Below are positions 28,657 to 37,282 of a stretch of 64,000 nt of DNA, piece after piece. Each line of letters begins with the position of its first letter. The stretch's first letter is position 1. The position numbers were made by a program, and so were the translations under genes. The DNA comes from Inhella crocodyli (GTDB lineage: Bacteria; Pseudomonadota; Gammaproteobacteria; Burkholderiales; Burkholderiaceae_C): assembly GCF_004004565.1 (NCBI RefSeq), contig NZ_SACM01000003.1:1-64000 (forward strand). Reading direction: 5' to 3'. The notes under the pieces are model-generated. The model did not search any database, was not told where the DNA came from, and saw only the letters and a program-made list of their open reading frames with translations.

Positions 28657-29105
28657 GACAGCTCCTTTGCGGCGCGGTGGATGGCCGAGCGGACGCGCTG
28701 GTAGGTGCCGCAACGGCACAGGTTGGTCATGGCGGCGTCGATGTCAGCGTCGGTGGGACGGGGCTTCGCGGCCAGCAGGCCGGCGGCGGCCATGAGCATG
28801 CCGCTTTGGCAGTAGCCGCACTGGGGCACCTGCTCGGCCAGCCAGGCCGCCTGCAAGGCCTTCATCACGCGGTCGTCGCGGCCCTCGATGGTGCGCACGG
28901 CCTTGCCGGCCACGGCGGCCACCGGCAGCACGCAGCTGCGGGTGGGCGTGCCGTCCAGCTCCACGGTGCAGGCCCCGCAGGCGGCCACGCCGCAGCCGAA
29001 CTTGGTGCCGGTCAGGCCGAGTTCATCCCGCAGCACCCACAGCAGGGGCGTTTCGGGCTCCACATCCAGCCGCTGGGCGCGGCCGTTCACGGTGAGGTCG
29101 ATCAT
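28653..29105 (-). CDS. iorA: 2Fe-2S subunit of molybdenum hydroxylase (IorA)
   Basis: A 150-residue electron-transfer subunit with two 2Fe-2S clusters. The plant-type cluster uses Cys38, Cys43, Cys46 and Cys58, and the second uses Cys96, Cys99, Cys130 and Cys132 (C-x2-C-x30-C-x-C). ATG 29105 is chosen because conservation begins at MIDLTVNGR. It lies 14 bp after the ene-reductase gene and overlaps iorB by 4 nt. Confidence 0.93.
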   Translation of the reverse strand: MIDLTVNGRAQRLDVEPETPLLWVLRDELGLTGTKFGCGVAACGACTVELDGTPTRSCVLPVAAVAGKAVRTIEGRDDRVMKALQAAWLAEQVPQCGYCQSGMLMAAAGLLAAKPRPTDADIDAAMTNLCRCGTYQRVRSAIHRAAKELS

Positions 29106-29119
29106 GGGGCGATGGTCCT

Positions 29120-30346
29120 TCAGGCAGCGGCCGCGCGCCATGCGCGGTAACGCCGGGTCAGTCCCTTCATCATCCACCGGTCCATCACCAAGCTGGTGAG
29201 GGGCGAGGCCCCCGGTGCCGGCCGCTTGCCCGCACCCAGGCGGTGCAACTGCCGGCGCACCAGGGCCATGGTGGCCAGGCTGGCGATGGTTTTGTCGCGC
29301 CAGGCCACCACGGGGCGCGGCGCCACGGCCTCGGCCTGGGCCCACTGCCGGGGCAGGTCGGGCTGCATGGCCAGGGCGGTGCCCAGGCCCACCACGTCGA
29401 TGCCGCTGGCCAGGACCGCTTCCGCCACCGCCCGGCGGCCGATGCCGCCGGTGATCATCACCGGCATCGTGGCGGCGGTGGCCAGGTCGCGGGCGAAGTC
29501 CAGGAAATAGGCCTCGCGGGCCAGGGTGCGGCCGTCGGCGGTGCGGCCTTGCATGGCCGGGCTCTCGTAGCTGCCGCCGCTGAGCTCCAGCAGGTCCACG
29601 CCCTCGGCGTTAAGCAAGCCCACCACGGCGCGGGCGTCGTCCTCGCTGAAGCCGCCGCGCTGGAAGTCGGCGCTGTTGAGCTTCACCCCCACGGCAAAGC
29701 CAGGTTGCACGGCGGCGCGCACGGCGCGCAACACGTCGATGAGCAGCTTGGCACGGCCCTCGACCGTGCCGCCCCAGGCGTCGGTGCGGCGGTTGCTCAG
29801 GGGGCTCAGGAACTGGCTGATGAGGTAGCCGTGGGCGGCGTGCACCTGCACCCCGTCGAAACCGGCGGCCTCGGCGGCGCGCGCGGTGTCGGCGAAGCGC
29901 TGCACGATGGCGGCGATTTGCTCGGCGCTCAGCGCCTGCACTGGCGCGAACAGCTTGCCGTGCTTGCCCATGGCCAGGGGCACGGCGCTGGGCGCCCAGC
30001 CCGGGTTGCCCAGGGCGGCGAAGACCTGGCGGCCGGGGTGGTTGATCTGCATCCACACCTTGGCACCGCCGGCGTGCACCGAGTCGGCCCAGGCGCGGTA
30101 AGGGGCCAGCGGCGTGCCGGCTTCCAGCACCAGGCCGCCAGGGCCGGTCATGGCGTCGGGCGCGACCATCACGTTGCCGGTGATCAGCAGGCCCGCGCCG
30201 CCCTCGGCCCAGCGCCGGTACAGGCGCTGCATCGGCGCACCCGGCAACTGGCCGGCTTCGGCCATGGACTCCTCCATCGCGGCCTTGGCGATCCGGTTCT
30301 TCAGCACTTGGCCGTTGGGAAGGGACAGGGGGGTGAACAGCGGCAT
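29120..30346 (-). CDS. Old yellow enzyme family NADH:flavin oxidoreductase
   Basis: A 408-residue flavin barrel enzyme. Family segments include [49 protein letters not shown] (His-x-x-His region), [12 protein letters not shown] and ITGGIGRR. Such ene-reductases reduce activated C=C bonds using FMN and NAD(P)H. The C-terminal tail is basic. It is the first gene after the MerR-type promoter at 30378-30408 and starts about 25 nt after the predicted transcription start. Confidence 0.92.
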   Translation of the reverse strand: MPLFTPLSLPNGQVLKNRIAKAAMEESMAEAGQLPGAPMQRLYRRWAEGGAGLLITGNVMVAPDAMTGPGGLVLEAGTPLAPYRAWADSVHAGGAKVWMQINHPGRQVFAALGNPGWAPSAVPLAMGKHGKLFAPVQALSAEQIAAIVQRFADTARAAEAAGFDGVQVHAAHGYLISQFLSPLSNRRTDAWGGTVEGRAKLLIDVLRAVRAAVQPGFAVGVKLNSADFQRGGFSEDDARAVVGLLNAEGVDLLELSGGSYESPAMQGRTADGRTLAREAYFLDFARDLATAATMPVMITGGIGRRAVAEAVLASGIDVVGLGTALAMQPDLPRQWAQAEAVAPRPVVAWRDKTIASLATMALVRRQLHRLGAGKRPAPGASPLTSLVMDRWMMKGLTRRYRAWRAAAA

Positions 30347-30377
30347 GTCAGGTGGGGTTGGGTGAAGCAAGGCGCGA

Positions 30378-30408
30378 ACCTTAAGATTCAAGTCAGCTTG
30401 AAGGTCAA
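30378..30408 (-). promoter_or_regulatory. MerR-type promoter with 19-bp spacer and operator dyad
   Basis: On the minus strand TTGACC (30403-30408) and TAAGGT (30378-30383) are separated by exactly 19 bp, the lengthened spacer that MerR-family activators need. Inside the spacer a perfect dyad TTCAAG-TCAG-CTTGAA occupies 30387-30402. The promoter points at the old yellow enzyme gene, and merR starts 17 bp away on the other strand, so the same site can also control merR. Confidence 0.8.
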
Positions 30409-30424
30409 GGGGAGAATGGCCGCC

Positions 30425-30856
30425 ATGATGAAGATCGGTGATTTGGCGCAACTCACGGGGCTCAAGCCCTCGGCCATCCGCTTCTACGAAGCCAGCGGCT
30501 TGCTGCCACCCGGGGCCCGCGGCCCCAACGGCTACCGGCTCTACACCGAGGCCGCCGTCGAACGCCTGCGCCTGATCCAGTTGGCCCAGCGCCTGGGCTT
30601 CTCGCTCGACACCCTGCGCCCCTTGCTGGCGCAAGACGCGGGGCCCCTCCCCCACGAACAGGTGCTCGAGGCCCTGGCCCAGCGCCGGGCCGAGATCGCC
30701 GCCCTGCGCAAGGCCCTGGACGCCCAGGAGGCCGAGTTGGCTCGCTTGGCCCAGGCCTGCCAGACCGAGTGGCCGCAGGGGCGCTGCGTCGACCTGGCCA
30801 CCTTGGCCCCGGCGCCCGCTATCGCCCCGGCCCTGCGCAAACGCGCCGCCCGCTGA
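30425..30856 (+). CDS. MerR-family transcriptional regulator
   Basis: A 143-residue activator with an N-terminal winged helix (MKIGDLAQLTGLKPSAIRFYE, then GLLPP and NGYRLYT), a long coiled-coil helix for dimerisation and a short C-terminal tail with a Cys pair region (ACQTEWPQGRC). The effector cannot be told. ATG 30425 is preferred because AAGGGGAG lies about 10 nt upstream; ATG 30416 is too close to that site. It is divergent from the ene-reductase operon, whose promoter has MerR geometry. Confidence 0.9.
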   Translation: MMKIGDLAQLTGLKPSAIRFYEASGLLPPGARGPNGYRLYTEAAVERLRLIQLAQRLGFSLDTLRPLLAQDAGPLPHEQVLEALAQRRAEIAALRKALDAQEAELARLAQACQTEWPQGRCVDLATLAPAPAIAPALRKRAAR

Positions 30857-30980
30857 GCCGACCTACATCTAGGGGGGCGGTCAAACCCGGGCTTGCCAGC
30901 CCCCGGCCGCATCGGGGACGCTGCCGCCTTCGACCACCCCTGGCGCGCCCCCACACCGCGCGCCCCGCCCGGCCCCGGTG

Positions 30981-33023
30981 ATGGTGACCATGCCGTTCGA
31001 CCACCAAGCCCTGCTGGAAGCGCTGCCCCAGCCGTGGAGCGTGCTGGACGCGCACGGCGTGCCGCTGCGCACCGGACGCCGCTGGCACGAACGCTTTGGC
31101 GTGGTCGGGCCGGCCGAGGCCATCGCCCCCGAGTACCGGCCCGAGTTGCTGCGCCGCTGGCGCGAGGCCACGCCCGGCACGCCTTGGCACTTGGAAGCCC
31201 GTTGGCACAAGGGCCCGGCGCAGTTCGGTTGGGCCCTGCTGTGGGTGCAGCCCCTGGACGACGGCCTGTGGCTGGCCACGCTGACCGACACCGACGCCCA
31301 GCGCGCCGCCGAAACCCAGCTTCGCGAGGCCGACGCGGTGTGGAAGCTGGCCCTGGAAGCCACCGGCGACGGGGTCTGGGACTGGGACCTCAGCACCGGC
31401 ACCGAGCTGTTCTCGCCCAACATGCTGGCCCTGTACGGTTACAGCCCCGACGAGGTGGACCCCAGCCCCGAGTTCTTCGACAGCCTGACCCACCCCGAAG
31501 ACCGGGCCCAGATGGCCATCGACCGCCAGGCGCATTTCGACGGCCGCGCCCCCCTGTACCGCAACGAGCACCGCGTGCGCTGCAAGGACGGCAACTACAA
31601 GTGGATCTTGACCCGCGGCATGGTCATCAACCGCGCCGCCGACGGCCGCCCCCTGCGCATGGTGGGCACGCACACCGACATCACGGAGCGCAAGGCCACC
31701 GAAGTCATGGCCTGGAAGCAGGCCAACTTCGACGCCCTGACCGGCCTGCCCAACCGCCGCATGCTGGCCGAGCGCCTCGCGCACGACCTGAAAAAGGCCC
31801 AGCGCAGCGGCCTGCGCTTGGCCTTGCTGATGCTGGACTTGGACCACTTCAAAGGCGTGAACGACCAGCACGGCCACGACGTGGGCGACGGCGTGCTGAT
31901 CGAGGCGGCGCAGCGCATCAAGGCCTGCGTGCGCGAGGTGGACATGGTGGCCCGCTTGGGGGGCGACGAGTTCGTGGTCCTCATGGGCGACCTGGACGCC
32001 GGCAACGAGGTGCTGGACCGCGTGGCTGGCAGCTTGGTGCGCCGCCTGGCCGAGCCCTACGAACTGCCCTTGCGCCCCGACGACACACCGCCCGCCCTGG
32101 GGGCGAGCGTGGGCCTGTCGCTCTACCCCGACGACGCCGACAACGCCGCGGCCTTGCACAAGCACGCCGACCAGGCGCTCTACGCCGCCAAGCGCCATGG
32201 CCGGGGCACCTTTCATTACTTCACGCCCGCCCTGCAGCAGGCCTCCGAGGCCCGGGCCCGCCTGGGCCACGAGCTGCGCGAAGCCCTGGCGCAGCAGGCC
32301 TTCGCGCTGCGCTTCCTGCCCCAGCGCCGCGTGGGTCGGTCCCAGGCCCAGCACGCCGAGGTGCTGCTGCGCTGGCGTCACCCCACCCTGGGCGAGTTGG
32401 GCGCCAGCAGCTTCCTGCCCGGGGCGGAGTCCAGCGGCCTCATCCACGACATCGGCGACTGGCTCCTGCGCGAAGCCGCCAAGCACCTGCGGGCTTGGCA
32501 TGCCCAAGGGCACACCGAGGTCGGCCTGTCGGTGAGCCTGGCCGGCACCCAGCTGCGGCAGTGGGGCCAGTCGGTGCCCGACTGGACCGCCCGCCTGATG
32601 CGCCTGGGCGTCTCGGGCACGGGCATCACCCTGCACATCGACGAAACGCAACTGCGCGACGCCCACACCCAGGCCGTGCTGCACCTGCCGGCCTTGCGCG
32701 CGGCCGGCATCCAGCTGGCCCTGGACGGGTTCGGCGACGGCCCCTGCTGCCTCAGCAGCCTGACCCACCGGGGCTTGAGCCGGGTGGTGCTCAGCCGCGG
32801 CCTGTGCCAGGGGCCGCTGCAGGGCCGCCCCGGTGAATGGCTGCGCGGCCTCATCGCGCTGGCGCACGCGCAGGGGCTGCTGGTGCTGGCGCAAGGGGTG
32901 GACACCCAGGCCCAGGCCGAAGCCCTGCAAGCCCTGGGCGTGGACGGCTGGCAAGGCCGTTGGGTCAGCCCGCCGCTGGACGCGGCGGGTTTCGAGGCCT
33001 GGCTGCGCGGGCCCACGGGCTGA
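30981..33023 (+). CDS. PAS-GGDEF diguanylate cyclase with degenerate EAL domain
   Basis: A 680-residue cytoplasmic protein: an N-terminal segment of unclear fold, a PAS/PAC domain (about 115-235, ending in VGTHTDITERK), a GGDEF domain and an EAL-like domain. The GGDEF site is intact (327-331), with an inhibitory RxxD site (REVD, 318-321) five residues before it. The EAL domain is degraded: AEVLLRW for EALLRW, LDGFGDGPC for DDFGTGY, VVLSRG for the KID motif and LAQGVDT for AEGVET. It should therefore make cyclic di-GMP and not degrade it. Start ambiguous (ATG 30981 or 30990). Confidence 0.88.
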   Translation: MVTMPFDHQALLEALPQPWSVLDAHGVPLRTGRRWHERFGVVGPAEAIAPEYRPELLRRWREATPGTPWHLEARWHKGPAQFGWALLWVQPLDDGLWLATLTDTDAQRAAETQLREADAVWKLALEATGDGVWDWDLSTGTELFSPNMLALYGYSPDEVDPSPEFFDSLTHPEDRAQMAIDRQAHFDGRAPLYRNEHRVRCKDGNYKWILTRGMVINRAADGRPLRMVGTHTDITERKATEVMAWKQANFDALTGLPNRRMLAERLAHDLKKAQRSGLRLALLMLDLDHFKGVNDQHGHDVGDGVLIEAAQRIKACVREVDMVARLGGDEFVVLMGDLDAGNEVLDRVAGSLVRRLAEPYELPLRPDDTPPALGASVGLSLYPDDADNAAALHKHADQALYAAKRHGRGTFHYFTPALQQASEARARLGHELREALAQQAFALRFLPQRRVGRSQAQHAEVLLRWRHPTLGELGASSFLPGAESSGLIHDIGDWLLREAAKHLRAWHAQGHTEVGLSVSLAGTQLRQWGQSVPDWTARLMRLGVSGTGITLHIDETQLRDAHTQAVLHLPALRAAGIQLALDGFGDGPCCLSSLTHRGLSRVVLSRGLCQGPLQGRPGEWLRGLIALAHAQGLLVLAQGVDTQAQAEALQALGVDGWQGRWVSPPLDAAGFEAWLRGPTG

Positions 33024-33049
33024 TCAGGGCCGCCGCCCACAATGGCGGC

Positions 33050-34114
33050 ATGCCCTCGTTGCCCCCGTTCCCCGCCCTGCCCCCCGTCCCCCAGCCCGAC
33101 CCCGACCTGGCCGCCCGCGTGCAGCACCGGTTGAACCGCAAAACCAAGCCCCAGGGCGCGCTGGGCGCCATCGAAGCCTTGGCCCTGCGCCTGGCCCTGA
33201 TCCAAGGCCACGAGGCCCCGCGGCTGCACGCGCCGCAGCTCTTGGTCTGCGCCGCCGACCACGGCCTCAGCCGCCAAGGCACCTCGGCCTACCCCCGCGA
33301 GGTCACGGCACAGATGGTGGCCAACATGCTGCAAGGCGGGGCCGCCGTGTCCGTGCTGGCCCGCCAGCACGGCCTGGCGCTGACGGTGGCCGACTGCGGC
33401 GTGGACGCCCCGCCGCACCCAGAGGCCACCCCGATGCGGGTACGAGCCGCCGGCGGCACCGACGACGCCAGCCTGGTCCCGGCCATGACCGAGGCCGAGG
33501 CCCAGGCCTGCCTCGCCCGGGGCATGGCCTGGCTGGAGGGCCGACCCGGCAACGCGCTGCTGCTGGGCGAGATGGGCATCGGCAACACGGCCAGCGCCAG
33601 CCTGCTGATGCACGCGCTCACCGGCACGCCGCTGGTGGACTGCGTGGGCCGCGGCACCGGCTTGGACGACGCCGGCCTCGCGCACAAGCGCGCCGTGCTG
33701 GCGCGGGCCGTGGCCGCCAACCCCGGGGCCACGGCGCCGGGCGCCTCGCCCTGGGCCGTGGCGGCCGCCTTCGGTGGCTTCGAGATCCTCACGCTGGCCG
33801 GCGCCGCGCTGGCCGCCGCGGCCCAGCGCCGCGTGATCGTGGTGGACGGCTTCATCACCACCGCCGCCGTGGCCTTGGCCGAGGCGCTGTGCCCGGGCGT
33901 GCGCCACGCCTGCGTGGCGGCGCACGCCTCGGCCGAGGCCGCGCACCGCGCCTGGCTTGGGCACCTGGGCCTGGCGCCCCTCCTGCAGCTGGACCTGCGC
34001 CTGGGCGAAGGCAGCGGCGCCGCGCTGGCCTGGCCCCTGCTGCCGGCGGCCTGCGCGCTGCTGAACGAGATGGCCAGCTTTGACAGCGCCGGCGTGAGCG
34101 AGCGCGCGGCATGA
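33050..34114 (+). CDS. cobT: Nicotinate-nucleotide-dimethylbenzimidazole phosphoribosyltransferase
   Basis: CobT makes alpha-ribazole phosphate for the lower loop of cobalamin. Conserved segments include KPQGALGAIE, ADHGLSRQGTSAYP, GEMGIGNTASAS, GRGTGLDD and the catalytic Glu320 in LRLGEGSGAA. Length is 354 residues, normal. It starts 27 bp after the GGDEF gene and overlaps cobS by 4 nt. No cobalamin riboswitch is seen in the short gap upstream. Confidence 0.96.
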   Translation: MPSLPPFPALPPVPQPDPDLAARVQHRLNRKTKPQGALGAIEALALRLALIQGHEAPRLHAPQLLVCAADHGLSRQGTSAYPREVTAQMVANMLQGGAAVSVLARQHGLALTVADCGVDAPPHPEATPMRVRAAGGTDDASLVPAMTEAEAQACLARGMAWLEGRPGNALLLGEMGIGNTASASLLMHALTGTPLVDCVGRGTGLDDAGLAHKRAVLARAVAANPGATAPGASPWAVAAAFGGFEILTLAGAALAAAAQRRVIVVDGFITTAAVALAEALCPGVRHACVAAHASAEAAHRAWLGHLGLAPLLQLDLRLGEGSGAALAWPLLPAACALLNEMASFDSAGVSERAA

Positions 34115-34893
34115 GCCTGCGGCACGAGGTCCGGCTGGCGGCCGTGGCGCTGCAGTTCCTCACCCGCGTGCCGGTGCGCCTGGACCGCTTCGAGCCCGAC
34201 TGGCTCAACGCCTGCGTGCGCCACTTCCCGCTGGTAGGTGCCTGCGTGGGCGGGGCGGTGGCCGCGGTGCTGTGGGGCGCGGGCCAGTGGTGGCCGCCGG
34301 CCGTGGCCGCGCTGCTGGCCCTGGCCCTGGGCGTGGCCCTGACCGGCGGCTTTCACGAAGACGGCCTGGCCGACACCTTCGACGCGCTGGGCGGCGTGGT
34401 GCCCCGCGAGCGGGCGCTGGCCATCATGAAGGACTCGCGCATCGGCAGCTACGGCGCGCTGGCCTTGGCCTTGAGCCTGGGCTTGCGCGCCGCCTTGCTG
34501 GCCAGCCTGCTCGCCGGGTCGGCGCTGGCGCTGGTCGTGGCCGTCGTGGCCAGCCACGCGCTGGCCCGCACGGCCGCCGTCGCCGTGATGGTGGCCTTGC
34601 CCTACGGCGGCGACGCCGATCACGCCAAGGCCAAGCCCCTGGCCACCGCCGTGCCGGCGGGCCTGCTGGCGGTGGCCCTGGCCTGGTCGGCCGCCGGCAG
34701 CGGCCTGGCCCTGGCGCTTGGCGCCCCCTGGATGCCGCTGGCCGCGGCCTGGGTGGCCGCCGCGGGGGTGGCGCTGATCGTGGGCCGCTGGCTGCGCCGC
34801 CGCCTCGGCGGCTACACGGGCGACGGCCTGGGGGCAACCGAGCAACTGGCCGAGATCGCCGTGTTGCTGGCCTGGCTGGCCATCGCGCCGTGA
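34111..34893 (+). CDS. cobS: Adenosylcobinamide-GDP ribazoletransferase (cobalamin synthase)
   Basis: A 260-residue polytopic membrane enzyme that joins adenosylcobinamide-GDP to alpha-ribazole. The signature FHEDGLADTFDALGG is present, with AIMKDSRIGSYG and GYTGDGLGATEQL. It overlaps both neighbours (cobT by ATGA, cobC by GTGA), so the three late cobalamin genes form one coupled unit. Confidence 0.96.
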   Translation: MSLRHEVRLAAVALQFLTRVPVRLDRFEPDWLNACVRHFPLVGACVGGAVAAVLWGAGQWWPPAVAALLALALGVALTGGFHEDGLADTFDALGGVVPRERALAIMKDSRIGSYGALALALSLGLRAALLASLLAGSALALVVAVVASHALARTAAVAVMVALPYGGDADHAKAKPLATAVPAGLLAVALAWSAAGSGLALALGAPWMPLAAAWVAAAGVALIVGRWLRRRLGGYTGDGLGATEQLAEIAVLLAWLAIAP

Positions 34894-35432
34894 ACCGGGT
34901 GTGGCGCCACCCGCGCCCAAAGGGCGCCGCCGGTCGCTGCGTCGGTGCCCGCAGCGACCTGCCGGTGGACCCGCGCAAGACCAAGCGCCTGGCCCACCGG
35001 CTGCGCGCCCACGCCCGCCGCCACGGCCTGCCGCGCGCCGTGGTCACCAGCCCGCTGCGCCGCGCGGCCGACGTGGGCCGCTGGCTGCGGCGCTGGGGCT
35101 TCGCGTGGACGGTCGACCCGACGCTGGCCGAGATCGACTTCGGCGCCTGGGACGGCCTGCCCTGGGCCGCGATCCCGCCCGCGCGCTTCGACGCCTGGGT
35201 GCAAGACTTCGCCGGCTTCGACTTCGAGGGCGGCGAGTCTCTGCACCGCCTGCTGGAACGCGCCGGCGCCTGGGTGCCCCCGCCCGGCTGCGCGCTGGCC
35301 GTGTCGCACGGCGGCTGGATGCTGGCGCGGCGTTGGCGGCAAACGCAGCCCGAGCGCCCGCCCCAGGCCGCCGACTGGCCGGCCGCGCCCGGCTACGGCG
35401 AGGCCTGGCCGCTGGATTACCGTAAACCTTGA
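34890..35432 (+). CDS. cobC: Alpha-ribazole phosphatase-like histidine phosphatase
   Basis: A 180-residue histidine phosphatase. The active-site His is in RHP (residues 6-8), followed by SPLRRA, an acidic EIDFGAWDG and VSHGGWM. The cofactor-pathway position after cobS, with a GTGA overlap, supports the alpha-ribazole phosphatase step. RHP replaces the common RHG of the superfamily, as in other betaproteobacterial members. The GTG start is fixed by the overlap. Confidence 0.87.
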   Translation: MNRVWRHPRPKGAAGRCVGARSDLPVDPRKTKRLAHRLRAHARRHGLPRAVVTSPLRRAADVGRWLRRWGFAWTVDPTLAEIDFGAWDGLPWAAIPPARFDAWVQDFAGFDFEGGESLHRLLERAGAWVPPPGCALAVSHGGWMLARRWRQTQPERPPQAADWPAAPGYGEAWPLDYRKP

Positions 35433-35467
35433 TGCACGCCGGCGCAGGCTGGCCCTACGCTCGCGCC

Positions 35468-36490
35468 ATGGCACGCCTTGATTTCGACCACTTCACGCAG
35501 TGGATCACCGCCGCCGCGCGCGAGCACTCGCACCAGCTGGCCGATCACGTGGTCGAGCGCACGGGCGCCAGCCGCCGGGCCGTGCAATCCATGCTGCGGC
35601 GCCTGGTGGAGGCCGGCTGGCTGCACCGCGACGGCGGCTTCAGCCGCCCGGTCTACGGCCCGGGCAAGCTGCGCCAGGTCGTCAAGAGCTACCCGCTGCA
35701 CGGCTTGCAAGAAGACATCCCCTGGCAGCGGGACTTCGCCCCCAACTTCGAGCTGCCGCCCCACGTGGCGCGCATGGTGCAACACGCCTTCACCGAGCTG
35801 CTGAACAACGCCGCCGACCACAGCGAGGGCACCAGCGTCACCGTGAGCCTGCGGCAAACGCCGACGCACGTGCAACTGCTGGTCAGCGACGACGGCTGCG
35901 GCGTGTTCGAAAAAATTCGCGGCACCTACGACATCCCCGACGCGCCCTTGGCCATGCTGGAGCTCAGCAAGGGCCGGCTCACCACGGCACCGCAGGCGCA
36001 CACCGGCCGCGGCCTGTTCTTCAGCAGCCAGCTGGCCGACGTGTTCGACCTGCACGCCAACGGCACCGCCTTCCAGCGCCGGGCCTGGGACAGCAGCGGC
36101 TGGCGCCCGGGCAAGGCCCTGCCCCGCCAGGGCACCAGCATCTACATGGCCATCGCGCTGGACACCACGCGCACGCTGGACCAGGTGCTGGGCGCCTGGA
36201 GCGTGGACGGCAGCGGCATCGCCTTCGACCGCACGGTCATCTCGCTGCGGCTGCTGGCCGGCCCGGGACAAGCCCTGGACAGCCGCGCCCAGGCCCGCCG
36301 CGTGGCCGCGCGCCTGGAGCGCTTCAAGCGCGCCGAGATCGACTTCGACGGCGTGCCCGACATCGGCCACGCCTTTGCCGACGAGCTGTTCCGCGTCTTC
36401 CCCGCCCAGGGCGGGGGCGGCGTGGACTTGGTGCCCGTCAACGCCAACCGGCGCATCCTGGCCCTCATCGCGAACGCCAAGGCGGGTTGA
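35468..36490 (+). CDS. HTH, HATPase and DUF4325 (STAS-like) fusion protein
   Basis: A 340-residue regulatory protein with three parts: an N-terminal winged helix (VVERTGASRRAVQSMLRRL with LHRDG), a GHKL-type ATPase domain (FTELLNNAADHSEG, DDGCGVFEKI and GRGLFFSSQLAD) and a C-terminal STAS-like DUF4325 domain (IDFDGVPDIGHAFADELFRV). It has no sensor domain, H-box or membrane helix. Anti-sigma kinases and STAS antagonists usually lie on separate proteins, so this looks like a self-contained switch. ATG 35468 is used; the frame extends to a TTG near the cobC stop. No partner gene is evident nearby. Confidence 0.85.
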   Translation: MARLDFDHFTQWITAAAREHSHQLADHVVERTGASRRAVQSMLRRLVEAGWLHRDGGFSRPVYGPGKLRQVVKSYPLHGLQEDIPWQRDFAPNFELPPHVARMVQHAFTELLNNAADHSEGTSVTVSLRQTPTHVQLLVSDDGCGVFEKIRGTYDIPDAPLAMLELSKGRLTTAPQAHTGRGLFFSSQLADVFDLHANGTAFQRRAWDSSGWRPGKALPRQGTSIYMAIALDTTRTLDQVLGAWSVDGSGIAFDRTVISLRLLAGPGQALDSRAQARRVAARLERFKRAEIDFDGVPDIGHAFADELFRVFPAQGGGGVDLVPVNANRRILALIANAKAG

Positions 36491-36502
36491 CGGCCACCGG
36501 GA

Positions 36503-37174
36503 TCAGATGACCTTGAAGGCGTGCACCCAGTCGTTGCGCAAGAAGCCCGGCAGGCACCACAGCTGGCACAGCGGCTCGGTGGTGCGTGCGCCTTCGATGC
36601 GGCCCACGTCGTAGGGCTGCCAGCCCCACACCTCGACCAAGCCGGCCACCGCCTGCTTGGCCTCGGCGTCGTTGCCGGCGATGAACATCGAACCCGGGCC
36701 CTGCGCGAAGCTGGGCCGCACGAAATGCGCCGCGCCCACGGTGTTGAAGGCCTTGACGACCTTGAGCGATGGGAAGGCCGCCTGCAGGCGCTCGCCCAGG
36801 CTCTCGTTGCGGGCCGTGAAGTAGCGCAGCACGCCGTGCTCGGGCGCCTCGTCGGCGATGGGGTTGGTGGCGTCGACCACCAGCTTGCCGTCCAGGGCCG
36901 GGCCGGCGGCGCGCAGCGCGTCTTCGGCCGCCGTGCCCTTGACGGCCAAAAAGGCGGCCGTGCCGAAGGCGGCGGCCTGCGCGTAGCTGCCGGTGCGCGC
37001 GCCCGTTTCGGCGGCAAAGGCGGCCAGGCGCTCGGCGGTGGCGGCGGCGTCGCGCCCGGCCAGCATCACGGTATGGCCGAGGGCGATCAGGCCGCGGGCG
37101 AAGGCCTGGGCCACGTCGCCGGTGCCCAAGATGGCCAAGGTGGTGGGGGCGGTCAGGAGGGTGGGGCTGCTCAT
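36503..37174 (-). CDS. NADPH-dependent F420 reductase-like oxidoreductase (COG2085)
   Basis: A 223-residue NAD(P)-binding protein with dinucleotide motif AILGTGDVAQAFARGL, then VVDATNPIA and KAFNTVGAAHFV, as in the COG2085 group. In most Burkholderiales no F420 is made, so members here probably use NADPH on other substrates, but which is unknown. GGAG lies about 9 nt before ATG 37174. It is divergent from a LysR gene that probably regulates it. Confidence 0.85.
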   Translation of the reverse strand: MSSPTLLTAPTTLAILGTGDVAQAFARGLIALGHTVMLAGRDAAATAERLAAFAAETGARTGSYAQAAAFGTAAFLAVKGTAAEDALRAAGPALDGKLVVDATNPIADEAPEHGVLRYFTARNESLGERLQAAFPSLKVVKAFNTVGAAHFVRPSFAQGPGSMFIAGNDAEAKQAVAGLVEVWGWQPYDVGRIEGARTTEPLCQLWCLPGFLRNDWVHAFKVI

Positions 37175-37282
37175 GGGGGAACTCCAAACAAGGGTGGGTG
37201 AATGGCGCTCAGTGTCGGCAGCCCGGTGCATGTTGAGAAGACACAATCCAGATCCACATCGTCACCGAGAATTGACACTGCC

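Noticed and set aside
25672-28704. 1010-codon plus-strand open frame
   Set aside because: It lies antisense to the enoyl-CoA hydratase and iorB genes, and its Gly/His/Gln-rich translation is typical of a GC-rich shadow frame.
33024-33049. Cobalamin riboswitch before cobT
   Set aside because: The gap is only 26 bp, and no riboswitch-like conserved box is seen within the end of the preceding gene.
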